Positions 26,880 to 35,848 of a stretch of 64,000 nucleotides of DNA are shown here, piece by piece. The stretch lies in NCBI GenBank assembly GCA_902362975.1, contig CABIYO010000004.1, forward strand, positions 4,918-68,917. The letters are read 5' to 3'. Origin of the DNA: Caryophanales bacterium (GTDB lineage: Bacteria > Bacillota > Bacilli > Exiguobacteriales > Exiguobacteriaceae). The notes below the pieces were generated by a model. That model was not told where the DNA came from, made no database searches, and saw only the letters and a list, made by a program, of their open reading frames with translations. Each line of letters starts with the position of its first letter. Within the stretch, counting starts at the first letter, position 1. A program made the translations under genes and the position numbers.

Positions 26880-27698
26880 ATGTTTAACTTTGCTCATGAT
26901 GGCCATGTGCATACCCCTTTTTGTCCACACGGTACAAATGACCCGCTTGATCATTATATTCAAGTCGGAATCGAGAAAGACCTGAAGACGATGACGTTCA
27001 CAGAACATGCGCCTTTTCCCCAATCCTTCATCGACCCGGTCCCGAATCAAGACTCGGCGATGTCGATTGATTTACTTCCAGATTACCTCGATACGTTGCA
27101 TCAGATGAAGAAGCAGAATCAAGCGGTTATTGACATTAAAGTCGGATTAGAGGTCGACTTGTTGCCGCATTTGGAGAAGGAGACCATTGCCTTACTCAAA
27201 CCTTTCGCACCATTGCTTGATGAAGTCATTTTATCGCAGCATTTCCTATATGTAGATGGCACGTATATGCCGATTGATTATTCTGCCGAGACGTTTGATG
27301 AACTCGTCAAAGCACTTGGCTCATTCGAAAGCGTCATGAGAGCTTATTATGAATCGATTGAACAGGGTCTCGCATTTTCGTGGGAAGACATCCGTGTCGC
27401 TCGTATCGGGCACCTCGATCTCCCGATTAAGTATCAAAGACACTATGCATGGGACCGTTCAAAAGTAAAAGAGGAAGAAATACGTCTGTTACAGGTGATT
27501 GCCGACCGGGGATTCGGACTTGACTTCAACACGGCCGGACTCAGAAAACCAGATTGTGGCGTACCTTACGTGGCAGGACTCGCAAAAACCGCGAATGACT
27601 TGCACATCCCGTTCACGATGGGTTCGGATGCGCATCTCGCACAAGATGTGGCGGCTGGATTCGACTTCATTGCACAAAAAAAAGCCACGTTCCTATGA
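26880..27698 (+). CDS. hisJ: Histidinol-phosphate phosphatase, PHP family
   Basis: Metal-dependent phosphatase that removes phosphate from histidinol phosphate, the step not supplied by the monofunctional HisB here. PHP-domain metal motifs are HDGHVHTPFCPHG at the N-terminus, TEHAP, GLEVDLL, SQHF, IGHLDL and GSDAHLAQDVA. At 272 residues it matches the Bacillus HisJ/HisK type. It diverges from the his operon across a shared 110-base control region, so the two are likely co-regulated. A strong terminator overlaps its last codons. Confidence 0.92.
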   Translation: MFNFAHDGHVHTPFCPHGTNDPLDHYIQVGIEKDLKTMTFTEHAPFPQSFIDPVPNQDSAMSIDLLPDYLDTLHQMKKQNQAVIDIKVGLEVDLLPHLEKETIALLKPFAPLLDEVILSQHFLYVDGTYMPIDYSAETFDELVKALGSFESVMRAYYESIEQGLAFSWEDIRVARIGHLDLPIKYQRHYAWDRSKVKEEEIRLLQVIADRGFGLDFNTAGLRKPDCGVPYVAGLAKTANDLHIPFTMGSDAHLAQDVAAGFDFIAQKKATFL

Positions 27699-27710
27699 AC
27701 GTGGCTTTTT
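27676..27710 (+). terminator. Terminator of the histidinol phosphatase gene
   Basis: AAAGCCACGTTC and GAACGTGGCTTT, 12 pairs with a four-base loop, then T run. The stem begins inside the coding region. Confidence 0.92.
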
Positions 27711-27849
27711 GACAGCGATCTAGCTATCTAGATCCCCATGCTTATGGTAGACAACGATATGGCGTTCCATTTCTTCATCTGTAAACATCATACCATAACA
27801 AAAAATAGATGCAATAAAAAATTGGATGAAATGACTCACCCAATTGAGA

Positions 27850-28200
27850 TTACATTGCTGCGTATAATGTTTTTAAGTCGTTTGTTGCTTCTTCGTCCAT
27901 CTGGATGGCCACGAGTTCAACGTATTGAAGTGCCGGATCTTGATCGTTCGACAACGCGACAATTTCAGCAGCTGCCTTATCTAATGCCAACAAGATACCT
28001 GATACACCAAGCGTCGGATAATAACGAAGGAGTGCACGAACATGTTTTATCTCTGATACTTCATTCCCGTTAATGGTTAATGATTTGACGGCTAGCTCCT
28101 TATGCATGCCAATCGCAAATTTATCTTCCCACACTTCTTCGAGTGTGATCAACGCCTCTACTTCATATGCACCATCTGTAAAGCGAACGAGTTTTTCCAT
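27850..28200 (-). CDS. Hypothetical protein, 116 residues
   Basis: Not recognised. A soluble, mildly acidic protein without signal or membrane segment. It starts MEKLVRFTDGAYEVEALI and the pattern suggests an alpha/beta fold: strands near the N-terminus, then helices (ALLRYY, DKAAAEIVALSND) and a final helix EEATNDLKTLYAAM. A good binding site, AGAGAGGGGA, precedes the ATG. It stands alone between the his phosphatase and the dCMP deaminase genes. No function is proposed. Confidence 0.7.
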   Translation of the reverse strand: MEKLVRFTDGAYEVEALITLEEVWEDKFAIGMHKELAVKSLTINGNEVSEIKHVRALLRYYPTLGVSGILLALDKAAAEIVALSNDQDPALQYVELVAIQMDEEATNDLKTLYAAM

Positions 28201-28307
28201 GTGTAAATTCCCCTCTCTTGAATCTACTTTTATTATATAAGAGATTTTAAAGAGTATATTGTGAAATATTGAACATTATGTGTAAAGTTTGTCTCACCTC
28301 ATTTTGA

Positions 28308-28336
28308 ACAAAAAAAAGGCCCCCTCCGAGGAGGGG
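28308..28336 (-). terminator. Terminator of the dCMP deaminase gene
   Basis: Minus-strand GCCCCTCC and GGAGGGGGC pair over a two-base loop, then TTTTTTT. GC-rich and strong. Confidence 0.9.
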
Positions 28337-28400
28337 CGAATAATGGAAGAGTAAAACACCATTGGCAGTACATTAATAATATATCACCTAATGAAAACGT

Positions 28401-28976
28401 TTACAATGTATTTTTGTACATTTTTTCAAGTGGCATATGTAACACTTCAATCCCGCTTTCACGCATCAATTCTAACCCATCCCCATGCTCATAACCGACG
28501 GCATATACGACTCGCGCGACACGTGCCGCAATTAAGGCGAGTGAACAGGCATGACATGGTGAATGCGTGACATACGCTGTCGCACCAAATGCATTCGTTG
28601 AATCGGCAGCTAGCTTTCCAATCGCATTGATTTCCGCATGGATTTCATGTTGCTTCGACCAATGATGGTGATCATACGGGTCCGTACACTTGATATATGT
28701 CACACCACCCCGGATGAGTCGTGCCGGTTCATTGATCATATCGAGATCCGTCGATGCAACATAGTCGGCATGTTTATAGAACCCATCTTCTTGCTTGATA
28801 TAGATTTCATTACAGTTCGTATGACCTGATGGGGTCCCATTCAGACCGATTGAGATCGGTTTTTCGTCTTTTACAAGGACACAGGCCACGCTCTTCGATG
28901 CACACTTCGAGTGCCGCTCAGCCATCATATCAGCGAATAATAACCACGTCTCATCCCACAATCGTTGCTTTTCCAC
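28401..28976 (-). CDS. Deoxycytidylate (dCMP) deaminase, ComEB type
   Basis: Zinc enzyme of the cytidine/deoxycytidylate deaminase family that turns dCMP to dUMP, feeding thymidylate synthesis. The zinc site is HAEINAI plus PCHAC, and NGTPSGHTNC matches the dCMP deaminase N-terminal region. Translation starts at GTG with AGGAGG seven bases upstream. At 191 residues it is normal length. It is not in a comE operon here, so the symbol comEB is not applied. Confidence 0.88.
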   Translation of the reverse strand: MEKQRLWDETWLLFADMMAERHSKCASKSVACVLVKDEKPISIGLNGTPSGHTNCNEIYIKQEDGFYKHADYVASTDLDMINEPARLIRGGVTYIKCTDPYDHHHWSKQHEIHAEINAIGKLAADSTNAFGATAYVTHSPCHACSLALIAARVARVVYAVGYEHGDGLELMRESGIEVLHMPLEKMYKNTL

Positions 28977-28993
28977 TCAAGTCCCTCCTCGTA

Positions 28994-29023
28994 GAAAAGG
29001 AAAGTCTGATTGCTCAGACTTCC
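28994..29023 (-). terminator. Terminator of telA
   Basis: Minus strand GGAAGTCTGA pairs with TCAGACTTTCC (one bulge) over GCAA, then TTTTCT. Confidence 0.8.
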
Positions 29024-29027
29024 CCCT

Positions 29028-30257
29028 TTAATATCCAGTGTCCTTTGGTAGCTCTTTATTTTTCGAGGCGATCTCGATGACCTTCTCTTTCAATTCGTGC
29101 TCCATGCGGTCAAGTTCGCGCTCGGCGTCACGACGTTTTTGTTTCCCTTCTTGCTGAATGCGTAACGTTTCATCCAACGTGGAAAGTAAGTTCTCGTGCG
29201 CGACTTTCAGTGATTCAACAGAGACAATCCCTTTTTCATTCTCTTGAGCGATTTCAATCGATGAATCTTTGAGCATCTTCGAGTTCTGCTCAAGCAGTTG
29301 GTTTGTCGTCTTCGTCACGTCCTGCTGCATACGAAGTGCCGTTTTCTGGCGCGTCAAGCTGAGCGCAAGAACGACTTGGTTTTTCCAAAGCGGAATCGTG
29401 TTGACGACCGCTGACTCGATCTTTTCAGCAAGGATTTGGTTGTTCTGCTGAATGACCCGAATCTGAGGTGCCATTTGAAGGCTGATCGTACGACTCAATT
29501 TTAAATCGTGCAACTTTTTCTCAAAACGGTCCGCTAATTGAATCATATCGTTCAATTGTTGAAGCTTCGATTGATCTTTAGAAATTTCTACTTCTCGACG
29601 TAACGGAGCAATCTCATGTTCCCGTACATGGTCAAGCTTTGTCTCGCCCGCAGCGATATAGACGTTCAACTCTTCGAAATACCGCTTGTTCTTATCATAC
29701 ATCTGATCGAGCATCGTGATGTCTTTCATGAGACCGAACTTCGCACGATCGAGGTTATGGATGACCTCTTCCAAATAGACGTTCATTTTTTCGAACTGAA
29801 GCTTATAGTTTTCAGCCTTCTTCTTCGCACGACCGATGAGCGGAATGTTGTCCATGAAACTCTTTTTCTCCGGTTGAAGCATATCCGGGTCCATCTTACG
29901 GACGTTTTGCATCAAATCAGACAACAGTTTCCCGGCTTCTCCTCCATCTTTCATCCGCACTTCCGTCAAAATTTGATCAGAGAATTGGGAAAGTTCGCGT
30001 TGGACGTTCGACCCGAACAACATGACAGAGTCTGTCTTCTTAATATCAATGGATTCAGCCAATCGCGTGATGCGCTCACGATGCTCTTGAGGCACGTCCG
30101 GTTTCGCTTGAATGGCCGGCACTTCATGTGGTTGTGTAACAGATGACCATTCGACAGATGGGTCACTGAACCCCTCCGTCTCCGTTTTTGCTTTCGTATC
30201 AGAAGTCAGTTCTTCTTCCGGCCATGACTGCCAGTTCGTTTCATTCGATGAAGTCAT
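29028..30257 (-). CDS. telA: TelA-family toxic anion resistance protein
   Basis: Helical cytoplasmic protein of the TelA/YaaN/YceH family, linked to tolerance of tellurite and to envelope or antibiotic stress in several bacteria. The domain covers about residues 90-400, with the family core NIPLIGRAKKKAENYKLQFE and KNKRYFEELNVYIAAGE and long coiled-coil stretches. The N-terminal 70 residues are acidic and low in structure. It overlaps xpaC by 17 bases, so the two are coupled. The molecular activity of the family is not known. Confidence 0.92.
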   Translation of the reverse strand: MTSSNETNWQSWPEEELTSDTKAKTETEGFSDPSVEWSSVTQPHEVPAIQAKPDVPQEHRERITRLAESIDIKKTDSVMLFGSNVQRELSQFSDQILTEVRMKDGGEAGKLLSDLMQNVRKMDPDMLQPEKKSFMDNIPLIGRAKKKAENYKLQFEKMNVYLEEVIHNLDRAKFGLMKDITMLDQMYDKNKRYFEELNVYIAAGETKLDHVREHEIAPLRREVEISKDQSKLQQLNDMIQLADRFEKKLHDLKLSRTISLQMAPQIRVIQQNNQILAEKIESAVVNTIPLWKNQVVLALSLTRQKTALRMQQDVTKTTNQLLEQNSKMLKDSSIEIAQENEKGIVSVESLKVAHENLLSTLDETLRIQQEGKQKRRDAERELDRMEHELKEKVIEIASKNKELPKDTGY

Positions 30258-30963
30258 GTTTCTTTCTCCCTTCCGGCTGATCAGATAAGACCCGCTCCAT
30301 CATGATCAGTTCGCGTTCAAAGTCTACGGCGTCATCTTCAAGAAGACGTCCGCGTTGTTCTTTAAATTTATCGACAATTAGTCGCATATTTGTGATTAAT
30401 TGTTCTCGAGTCTCTTCTTGAATGACGACTCGTTTTCCTTCAAGTTCTTTAAATTTCAAGACGACCGAGACGAGGGAATCTAAATAGAATGTGAACAGGT
30501 CACGAACATGCTTGGCGTCTTGTGGATTTTCGAAGAGCTCCTCGAACAATTCATGTGCTTCTTTCGAGACGGCCTTCATTTCACGCCTTACTTCCACATC
30601 CTTAATATCTGGTAGAACACGGTCAATCTGTTGTAGTTTCTCGTATCCTTGCTCAATCGTCCGTTGCAAAAATTGAAGCTCTAAATCATCTGTCGCCTCG
30701 AATTGTCGTGTAGGCATCGGCTCTTCGATCGGTTTTAAAATCCTCGATCCAGAGAACGATTCTTCCTCATCGAGCAACAGTTTCTTTTTGGCACGTTTCG
30801 CAACGGGAGTCGGTGTTCGTTGTCGATTTCTGCGTTTGTTCGTTGACCAAATTTCGTTTAAAACGAGCGCCCCTACTATAATGAATAACCAGGAGAAATC
30901 GAATACGTTAATGGCAAAGTATATGACTGCCCCAGTCAGGACCCATTTCATCCATGTTTTCAT
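30241..30963 (-). CDS. xpaC: XpaC-family membrane protein
   Basis: Named for 5-bromo-4-chloroindolyl phosphate hydrolysis in Bacillus; the real function is unknown. Two membrane segments lie at the N-terminus (about 5-38), then a basic stretch and a long helical cytoplasmic domain. The ATG at MKTWMKW is chosen because GAGGTG precedes it by six bases; the upstream GTG is part of that binding site. The gene is always found with telA-type genes. A candidate envelope-stress (ECF) promoter lies about 40-60 bases upstream. Confidence 0.88.
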   Translation of the reverse strand: MKTWMKWVLTGAVIYFAINVFDFSWLFIIVGALVLNEIWSTNKRRNRQRTPTPVAKRAKKKLLLDEEESFSGSRILKPIEEPMPTRQFEATDDLELQFLQRTIEQGYEKLQQIDRVLPDIKDVEVRREMKAVSKEAHELFEELFENPQDAKHVRDLFTFYLDSLVSVVLKFKELEGKRVVIQEETREQLITNMRLIVDKFKEQRGRLLEDDAVDFERELIMMERVLSDQPEGRKKHDFIE

Positions 30964-31000
30964 TCTTTTCACCTCATCTCATGTTACTTCTATTGTACAT

Positions 31001-31026
31001 TACGAAACGTGTCAAAAAAAGTTTCG
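31001..31026 (-). promoter_or_regulatory. Candidate ECF-sigma promoter or operator of xpaC-telA
   Basis: Minus strand CGAAAC, 16 bases rich in T, CGTA, close to the σW-type pattern TGAAAC-N16-CGTA. The same bases form the inverted repeat ACGAAAC/GTTTCGT, so a repressor site is the alternative. Confidence 0.45.
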
Positions 31027-31123
31027 TCATCCCTATCATTTTAGCATAATAAAATTCGTCGATACCTCCGTCCACAGGTGTAGAATGAACTACCTATATC
31101 GACTACTTTCCCGTTGCGAGATG

Positions 31124-31155
31124 AAAAAAACCGTAGACTCATAGAGCCTACAGTT
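31124..31155 (-). terminator. Terminator of the sodium symporter gene
   Basis: Minus strand AACTGTAGGCTC and GAGTCTACGGTT, 12 pairs with two G-T, loop TAT, then seven T. Confidence 0.88.
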
Positions 31156-31161
31156 CGTTTG

Positions 31162-32514
31162 TTATGTGGTGATCCATGTAGAAACCATGACGATCGCGAC
31201 AGTCACAGGAATGACATAGCGAATGAGCGCATGCCAGATTGGGTAAAGCTTCACACCAGATTTGGATGTTTCGATTTCATCCTTTAGGACACGTTGGTCA
31301 ACGACATAACCGACAAAGATGGAAGTCAAGAGTGCGCCTATCGGCATTAAAATGTAACTGACGAGATAGTCCATCGTATCGAAGAATGTCCGACCGTTCC
31401 AAATCTGTACCTCACTTAAGAGTCCGAACGAGAGCGCGGATGGTACTCCCAGGATGAAGACGAGAATGGCGGCTGTCACCGTCACTTTCTTTTTCGTCCA
31501 TGGTGAATTCTTTTCATTCAGACGGTCGGTCACACCTGCGACGACGACTTCTAACATGGCAATCGACGACGTGATCGATGCAAAAGCAAACAATAAGAAG
31601 AATAAGACCATGAAGAATCCACCGAGCGGTACTTGGTTGAAGACTGCCGGTAAAACGACGAAGAGTAATGCTGGACCTTCAGCCGGATCAAGACCTGATG
31701 CAAAGACTGCCGGGAAGATGGCTAGTCCAGCTAAAAGCGAAACCGCAATGTTCAACAAGACGATCATGTTCGCTGAACGGTTCAATGTTCCTTTCGTCTT
31801 AATATAAGACGCATATGTCAGCATCGCTGCGACCCCTAACGATAAAGAGAAGAACGCCTGTCCGAGGGCAAACAATACCGATTCACCAGTCAATGCAGAG
31901 AAGTCAGGCTGTAAGAAGAAGCGAACCCCTTCCATCGCCCCGTCAAGCGTCAACGAGCGAAGCACGAGAACTAAGAAACTGATGAACAAGAGTGGCATCA
32001 AAATTTTACTCATCCGCTCAATCCCCGCTTCAACGCCACGCAAGACAATTAAAAGTGTAATCAAAAGGAATAAGAATTGTCCGAGTACGGCGATACCTGG
32101 TGTGGAAACGACGTTCCCGAACACTTCACCAAATTCGTCTACCGAACGTCCACTGAGCTCTCCACTTAAACCGAGTCCGATATAGATGAGGATCCATCCT
32201 CCAATGACACTATAGAAGGAAAGTAACAAGAAGCAAGCAATGACACCTAAATAACCGATAATGGTCCAGCGACCATGCCCTAACTGTTTGAAAGCGAGAA
32301 GTGCAGTCTTTTGAGTCGAACGTCCGACAATGAATTCACCAATCAATAATGGCAGACCAAGCAATAATGTGAACACCAAAAACATGAGTAAAAAGGCACC
32401 GCCCCCGCTCGTTCCGGTGACATATGGAAATTTCCAGATTGCACCTAAACCAATTGCCGACCCTGCGGCAGCTAGTATGAATCCAATTTTTGAGGCGAAT
32501 GAATTTTGCGCCAT
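31162..32514 (-). CDS. Sodium-dependent transporter, NSS/SNF family
   Basis: Sodium-driven symporter of the neurotransmitter:sodium family (LeuT-like), which imports amino acids or related amines. The first helix carries the sodium and substrate site pattern GFILAAAGSAIGLGAIWKFP, with the unwound SAIGLG and the conserved Trp. Around 11 membrane segments are visible in 450 residues, typical of bacterial members. It is monocistronic with its own terminator. The substrate is unknown. Confidence 0.93.
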   Translation of the reverse strand: MAQNSFASKIGFILAAAGSAIGLGAIWKFPYVTGTSGGGAFLLMFLVFTLLLGLPLLIGEFIVGRSTQKTALLAFKQLGHGRWTIIGYLGVIACFLLLSFYSVIGGWILIYIGLGLSGELSGRSVDEFGEVFGNVVSTPGIAVLGQFLFLLITLLIVLRGVEAGIERMSKILMPLLFISFLVLVLRSLTLDGAMEGVRFFLQPDFSALTGESVLFALGQAFFSLSLGVAAMLTYASYIKTKGTLNRSANMIVLLNIAVSLLAGLAIFPAVFASGLDPAEGPALLFVVLPAVFNQVPLGGFFMVLFFLLFAFASITSSIAMLEVVVAGVTDRLNEKNSPWTKKKVTVTAAILVFILGVPSALSFGLLSEVQIWNGRTFFDTMDYLVSYILMPIGALLTSIFVGYVVDQRVLKDEIETSKSGVKLYPIWHALIRYVIPVTVAIVMVSTWITT

Positions 32515-32591
32515 GATTACCCCTACTTTCTGTTTTTCATTTCATTTTCATAATAATAGTGAAATACTAACATGGTTCCAAGATGAGAACA

Positions 32592-32626
32592 ACAAAAAAC
32601 AGAGAAAAGTCTGAATACTTTTCCCT
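32592..32626 (-). terminator. Terminator of the opuF-lipid kinase operon
   Basis: Minus strand AGGGAAAAG and CTTTTCTCT with an eight-base loop, then GTTTTTTG. Confidence 0.8.
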
Positions 32627-32635
32627 GTTGATGCT

Positions 32636-33508
32636 TTATGGCGTTAAAAAGGTGAGCACACGCTCTCGGATTCGGATCGACAATTTGTCTGCTTCGAAGT
32701 GCTCCCCATCGACATCGATGATTTGTGGCGCATTCAATTCTAGCTCGATGTGAGGAGCCTGGAAGTGATTCCACTCCGGCGTCTTCTGATTGAGACCGAG
32801 TTGTTGGGCCAACAGCTGTCGAATCATGGGAAATCCCCTTGCCGAACTATGTACGACTTCTAGCAAACCATCGGAAAACGATTGTGTCTCTAGTTTCGTC
32901 GGGACCGTACCGAGATAACTCCCGTTCCCAACATAGAGAAAACTAACGTCACCGTCATATATTACTTCACTGCCCCGCCGAAGCGTGATGTTGAATGGGT
33001 CCGCTTCACGGAATTGACGAATGGTCGCTAAAAAATATCCGATTGTGCCTAATGATTCTTTTTCATCGGGATCAATTTGACGAGATGTATCCGCGATCAA
33101 ACCGACGCCTATGAAATTGAGCGCATACATCTCATTGACTTGAATGACATCGACATATTGTTCGTGAGAGGAACGAACGATTTGAGCAGCCTGTGTCGGT
33201 TGAATCGGCAGTTCAAGCGCTCGTGCAAAGTCATTACATGTTCCTGCTGGAATGATGCCCACTGTCGGTCGTTCCTCGCGCTGCAAGGTCATTAAGCCAT
33301 TCACTACTTCGTTTAGCGTACCGTCCCCGCCAATGACAATCAGATGGTCGAACGATTCGCTTGTTTCGGCGAATCGGAGTGCGTCCCCGATTTCCTGTGT
33401 CTTTTTGATGATGATTTCTTCATAGAGCGATTCGATCGTTCCGATGACTTCGCCGAGCATTGTTTCGCTCGTACCGGACTTCGGATTCGAAATAATCAAG
33501 ACTCTCAT
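32636..33508 (-). CDS. Diacylglycerol kinase family lipid kinase
   Basis: Soluble, membrane-associated kinase of the DagK/YegS family that phosphorylates diacylglycerol or similar lipids with ATP. The nucleotide motif VIGGDGTLNEVVNGL (about 57-71) and AGTCNDFARAL are clear; the C-terminal beta-sandwich includes VDGEHFEADKLSI. Length 290 is normal. The ATG overlaps the stop of the transporter gene (ATGA), so it is translated from the opuF message. It is not necessarily the essential DgkB; the link to osmoprotection is unusual. Confidence 0.9.
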   Translation of the reverse strand: MRVLIISNPKSGTSETMLGEVIGTIESLYEEIIIKKTQEIGDALRFAETSESFDHLIVIGGDGTLNEVVNGLMTLQREERPTVGIIPAGTCNDFARALELPIQPTQAAQIVRSSHEQYVDVIQVNEMYALNFIGVGLIADTSRQIDPDEKESLGTIGYFLATIRQFREADPFNITLRRGSEVIYDGDVSFLYVGNGSYLGTVPTKLETQSFSDGLLEVVHSSARGFPMIRQLLAQQLGLNQKTPEWNHFQAPHIELELNAPQIIDVDGEHFEADKLSIRIRERVLTFLTP

Positions 33509-35019
33509 AGTAATCCTTCCTGTTCCAAGAAGTCTTTCGCTACATCGTACGCGCGTTCATTTCCGTACGCGACTCGTCGATTCAATTCAGACATTTGTTC
33601 GTCTGTGATTTTACCTGCGAGTTGATTGAGCGCATCCTCGATTTCTGGATACTCCTCAAGCGTCTCTTCTTTCATGAGCGGCGCTCCCTGGTATGGTGGG
33701 AAGAATTGACGATCGTCTTCTAAGACGACAAGGTCGTTCTCGGCAATATCAGGGTCCGTCGCATAGGCGTCTACTAAATTGACATCTCCTCGCGAGATAG
33801 CACGATAACGCAATTTTTGCTCCATCGAGACGACAGATGGGAAATCGAATCCATACTCGTTTTGAAGTCCTGGGTATCCGTCTTCGCGGTCCGTGAATTC
33901 AAGCGTGAAACCGGCCTTGATGTCCGACTCGACATTCCGTAAATCGGAAATGGCCGTAATGCCTTCCGCCTCTGCATAATCACGTGGAATGGCGAGTGCA
34001 TACGTGTTGTTAAATTTCATCGGTTCGAGCATCACATACCCATCTTCAGAAAGCGCTTCTCTTGCTTGCTCGTACACTTCACCGGCATCGTTTGACTCAG
34101 GCGTTTCTTTGACGAGACTCGCCAGTGCCGTACCTGTAAACTCCGGATAAATATCAACGTCTCCAGATTGGAGTGCGCCCCATACGAATGTTGTTTCCCC
34201 AAAGTTCGGTTTCACAGATACAGTCAAATCTGTTTTTTCTTCAATCAATAACTTATACATGTTCATTAGGATTTCCGGCTCTGGACCAAGTTTACCGGCA
34301 ACGACAAGGTCTGTTTCTTGCGAACGACCGAACGCAAGCGGTGTGACGATGACCAAGGCGAGGACAGTAGAAACAGCAATCAATTTCACCTTGTTTCGAG
34401 TCGCTGTCGCACCTTCCATCTGACGCAACAAGAAGTCAAATAAGAGTGCCAAAATGGCGGCCGGGATGGCACCGAGTAAAATTAAGTAATTGTCGTTCCG
34501 GTTAATCCCAAGCAAGATCAACGTACCGAGTCCGCCGGCTCCGACTAAAGCAGCGAGCGTCGCAGTCCCGACAATCAAGACCATCGCTGTACGGATACCA
34601 GCCATGATGACCGGGAGCGCGAGTGGAAGTTCGACTTTCATCAAACTTTGATTCGGTTTCATCCCACAAGCTCGAGCAGCTTCTAGTAATGATTTATCCA
34701 CTTCGTTCAACCCAGTGAACGTGTTTCGTAAAATAGGGAGGAGCGCATATAAGACAAGCGCAATAATGGCAGGTAATGCCCCGATTCCAACGAGTGGGAT
34801 CATTAATCCGAGTAAGGCAAGAGATGGAATCGTTTGAATAATCGCAGTGATGCCAATGGCGGTTTCGGCGATTTTCTTACGTCGCGTCAGCCAGATTCCC
34901 AATGGAACGGCAATTAATACGGCGATCAAAAGCGATACGACAGAGAGCTGCAAGTGCTCAATCAGTGCCTCGACAAGCTGTCCTTGTCTATTTTGGAACG
35001 TCTCAAGCATCCTGCTCAC
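33505..35019 (-). CDS. opuFB: OpuF-type permease fused to substrate-binding domain
   Basis: Membrane subunit of a compatible-solute ABC importer (glycine betaine, carnitine or choline type). The N-terminal half (about 1-215) is the permease domain with several helices and the EAA loop LLEAARACGMKPNQSL. After a last helix near 215-230, residues about 235-504 are an OpuAC-like binding domain facing outward (GPEPEILMNMYKLLIEEK, FNNTYALAIPRDYAE). The two are commonly separate proteins, and this fused form is known for OpuF and related systems. It overlaps the ATPase gene by 17 bases. Confidence 0.9.
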   Translation of the reverse strand: MSRMLETFQNRQGQLVEALIEHLQLSVVSLLIAVLIAVPLGIWLTRRKKIAETAIGITAIIQTIPSLALLGLMIPLVGIGALPAIIALVLYALLPILRNTFTGLNEVDKSLLEAARACGMKPNQSLMKVELPLALPVIMAGIRTAMVLIVGTATLAALVGAGGLGTLILLGINRNDNYLILLGAIPAAILALLFDFLLRQMEGATATRNKVKLIAVSTVLALVIVTPLAFGRSQETDLVVAGKLGPEPEILMNMYKLLIEEKTDLTVSVKPNFGETTFVWGALQSGDVDIYPEFTGTALASLVKETPESNDAGEVYEQAREALSEDGYVMLEPMKFNNTYALAIPRDYAEAEGITAISDLRNVESDIKAGFTLEFTDREDGYPGLQNEYGFDFPSVVSMEQKLRYRAISRGDVNLVDAYATDPDIAENDLVVLEDDRQFFPPYQGAPLMKEETLEEYPEIEDALNQLAGKITDEQMSELNRRVAYGNERAYDVAKDFLEQEGLL

Positions 35020-35737
35020 CTCTTCCGCGTTGTGTAAATTCTAAGACGAACGGGTCTTCACTCGCCAATATTTCTTCAGGCGTACCGACCAACATGAGTT
35101 CCCCATCACGCATCAACGCGATGCGATCTCCGAGCTTCATCGCCTCTTGCATGTCATGCGTGACAAATAAAATCGTTTTCCCGAGCTCATCATTCAATCG
35201 TTTAATGTCATCCTGCAATTGACCACGACTGATCGGGTCAAGTGCAGAAAATGGTTCGTCCATGAGGATAACGTCCGGGTCTGCAGCTAAGGCACGCAAT
35301 ACGCCTACTCGCTGCTGTTGACCTCCTGATAATTCTGCTGGCTTCTTCGAGCGAAGTTTCGGGTCCAGCCCGGCGATTTTCATCAATTCAGTCACTCGCT
35401 CTTTTGTTCGATCTTTTTTCCACTTTAATAATTCGGGTACGACAGAGATATTTTCTTCCACAGTTAAGTGAGGGAATAATGCAATCTGTTGGAGTACATA
35501 ACCGATATTACGGCGTAGTTCAAAAATATCGAATTGATAGATTTCTTTTCCTTCGATTAAAATTTTCCCATCCGTATGGTCGATTAATCGATTCACCATT
35601 TTCATGGTCGTGGTCTTCCCACAACCTGAAGGACCAATCAATACAAATATTTCTCCTTTTTCTACAGTTAAACTCAAATCTTTGACGGCTAACGTCCCGT
35701 CCTCATATCGTTTTGATACATCCCGAAACTCAATCAA
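35003..35737 (-). CDS. opuFA: OpuF-type ABC transporter ATP-binding subunit
   Basis: ATPase driving compatible-solute import. Motifs are Walker A GPSGCGKTT, Q-loop LQQ, signature LSGGQQQR and Walker B VILMDEPFSALDP with the switch His in VTHDMQEA. The start is TTG at LIEFRDVSKRY, with AGGAGG seven bases upstream; this gives 244 residues. It lacks the C-terminal CBS domains of OpuAA and OpuCA, as expected for OpuFA, so gating by ionic strength through CBS is not possible here. Confidence 0.9.
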   Translation of the reverse strand: MIEFRDVSKRYEDGTLAVKDLSLTVEKGEIFVLIGPSGCGKTTTMKMVNRLIDHTDGKILIEGKEIYQFDIFELRRNIGYVLQQIALFPHLTVEENISVVPELLKWKKDRTKERVTELMKIAGLDPKLRSKKPAELSGGQQQRVGVLRALAADPDVILMDEPFSALDPISRGQLQDDIKRLNDELGKTILFVTHDMQEAMKLGDRIALMRDGELMLVGTPEEILASEDPFVLEFTQRGRGEQDA

Positions 35738-35813
35738 CCTGATCCCTCCTCGACTGTTTCCAAACAAAATGGAAATTCAAAAAGTATTATGCCCGTTTCT
35801 CTACTTTGTTAAA

Positions 35814-35843
35814 CAAAAAAGGCTCTCCGATTGGAGAACCTTC
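35814..35843 (-). terminator. Terminator of the 3D-domain protein gene
   Basis: Minus strand AAGGTTCTCC and GGAGAGCCTT pair over AATC, followed by TTTTTTG. Confidence 0.85.
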
Positions 35844-35848
35844 AAGAT

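Noticed and set aside
27738..28073. Plus-strand frame of 111 codons opposite the 116-residue hypothetical gene
   Set aside because: No binding site; the minus-strand frame has a good one and a normal protein composition.
29616..30146. Plus-strand frame of 176 codons opposite telA
   Set aside because: Antisense to the well-supported telA gene, with no promoter or binding site.
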